DNA of 47,908 bases from an uncultured Bacteroidales bacterium. GTDB lineage: Bacteria > Bacteroidota > Bacteroidia > Bacteroidales > WCHB1-69. The stretch's first letter is position 1; every line of letters begins with the position of its first letter. Location: NCBI GenBank assembly GCA_947169105.1, contig CAMVOL010000018.1, positions 1 to 47,908 on the forward strand, read 5' to 3'. The notes under the pieces were generated by a model. That model had not been told where the DNA came from. It did no database searches and saw nothing but the letters and a program-made list of their open reading frames with translations. The translations under genes and the position numbers were made by a program. Positions 47,889-47,908 of the stretch are shown one piece after another.

Positions 47889-47908
47889 GGATGCGGATTC
47901 CGTGGGCC

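Noticed and set aside
1-47908. tRNA or rRNA genes
   Set aside because: No cloverleaf-like or rRNA-like sequence was seen in the intergenic regions examined; they hold repeats, promoters or the riboswitch.

Overview
The window looks like chromosome of an uncultured member of the Bacteroidota, most likely order Bacteroidales. Supporting signs are TonB-dependent receptors with an N-terminal carboxypeptidase-regulatory-like module, type IX secretion (T9SS) C-terminal sorting domains, a PorE-like protein, a fused SecDF, DUF4465, DUF1294 and FISUMP domains, a LytTR/His_kinase two-component pair, and many TAnnTTTG -7 boxes with few Shine-Dalgarno sites. T9SS argues against Bacteroides itself and for a lineage nearer Porphyromonas, Paludibacter or rumen/digester Bacteroidales. 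No rRNA, tRNA or CRISPR array was seen.

Layout. 0-2.3 kb: the end of a His-rich manganese-exporter-like membrane protein, an RsmI-like methyltransferase and a secreted HMA-domain protein. 2.5-5.5 kb: small hypothetical genes interrupted by two copies of an element carrying a DUF559 (Vsr-like) nuclease gene between hairpin ends. 5.6-15.4 kb: a long same-strand array, read from high to low coordinates. It holds an HExxH outer-membrane-like protein, a VTC polyphosphate-polymerase-like protein, DUF4956, DUF2490, a LytS-like kinase, a LytTR regulator, two tiny Cys-rich lipoproteins, MeaB and a metal-type TonB receptor. 15.5-23.8 kb: secreted surface proteins (lipoprotein, Cthe_2159-like beta-helix, mini T9SS protein, 1067-aa beta-helix/DUF4465 T9SS protein) and an AraC regulator. 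23.9-29.1 kb: a cobalamin riboswitch ahead of an acyl-CoA transferase, a small membrane protein and MarC, then a His-rich TonB receptor with a small His-rich partner. 29.2-35.3 kb: DUF1294, a MurU-like nucleotidyltransferase, a WbpD-like acetyltransferase, Pgk, a FISUMP surface protein and an AmgK-RapZ fusion. 35.3-39.8 kb: an AT-rich accessory stretch of small membrane and lipoprotein genes, packed with palindromes and direct repeats. 39.8-47.9 kb: an MFS transporter/M16 peptidase/lipoprotein operon, SecDF, and a PorE-like gene that appears frameshifted at the window edge.

Working together. MeaB and the B12-controlled CoA transferase both fit acyl-CoA (propionate/succinate or butyrate) metabolism. 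The MurU-like and AmgK-RapZ-like proteins fit cell-wall amino-sugar recycling. Two metal-receptor loci and the Mn-exporter homologue fit metal homeostasis. SecDF and PorE serve export of the T9SS surface proteins.

The most distinctive signals are repeat systems: (1) a DUF559-nuclease element with paired-hairpin ends, two gene-bearing copies and one 128-bp gene-less copy; (2) dispersed palindromes with conserved arms and a variable, mostly self-complementary core, two of them in frame inside a protein gene; (3) 7-bp-period repeat tracts at gene boundaries, two of which supply stop codons. None of these could be searched or folded here; statements about novelty are limited to what I recall.
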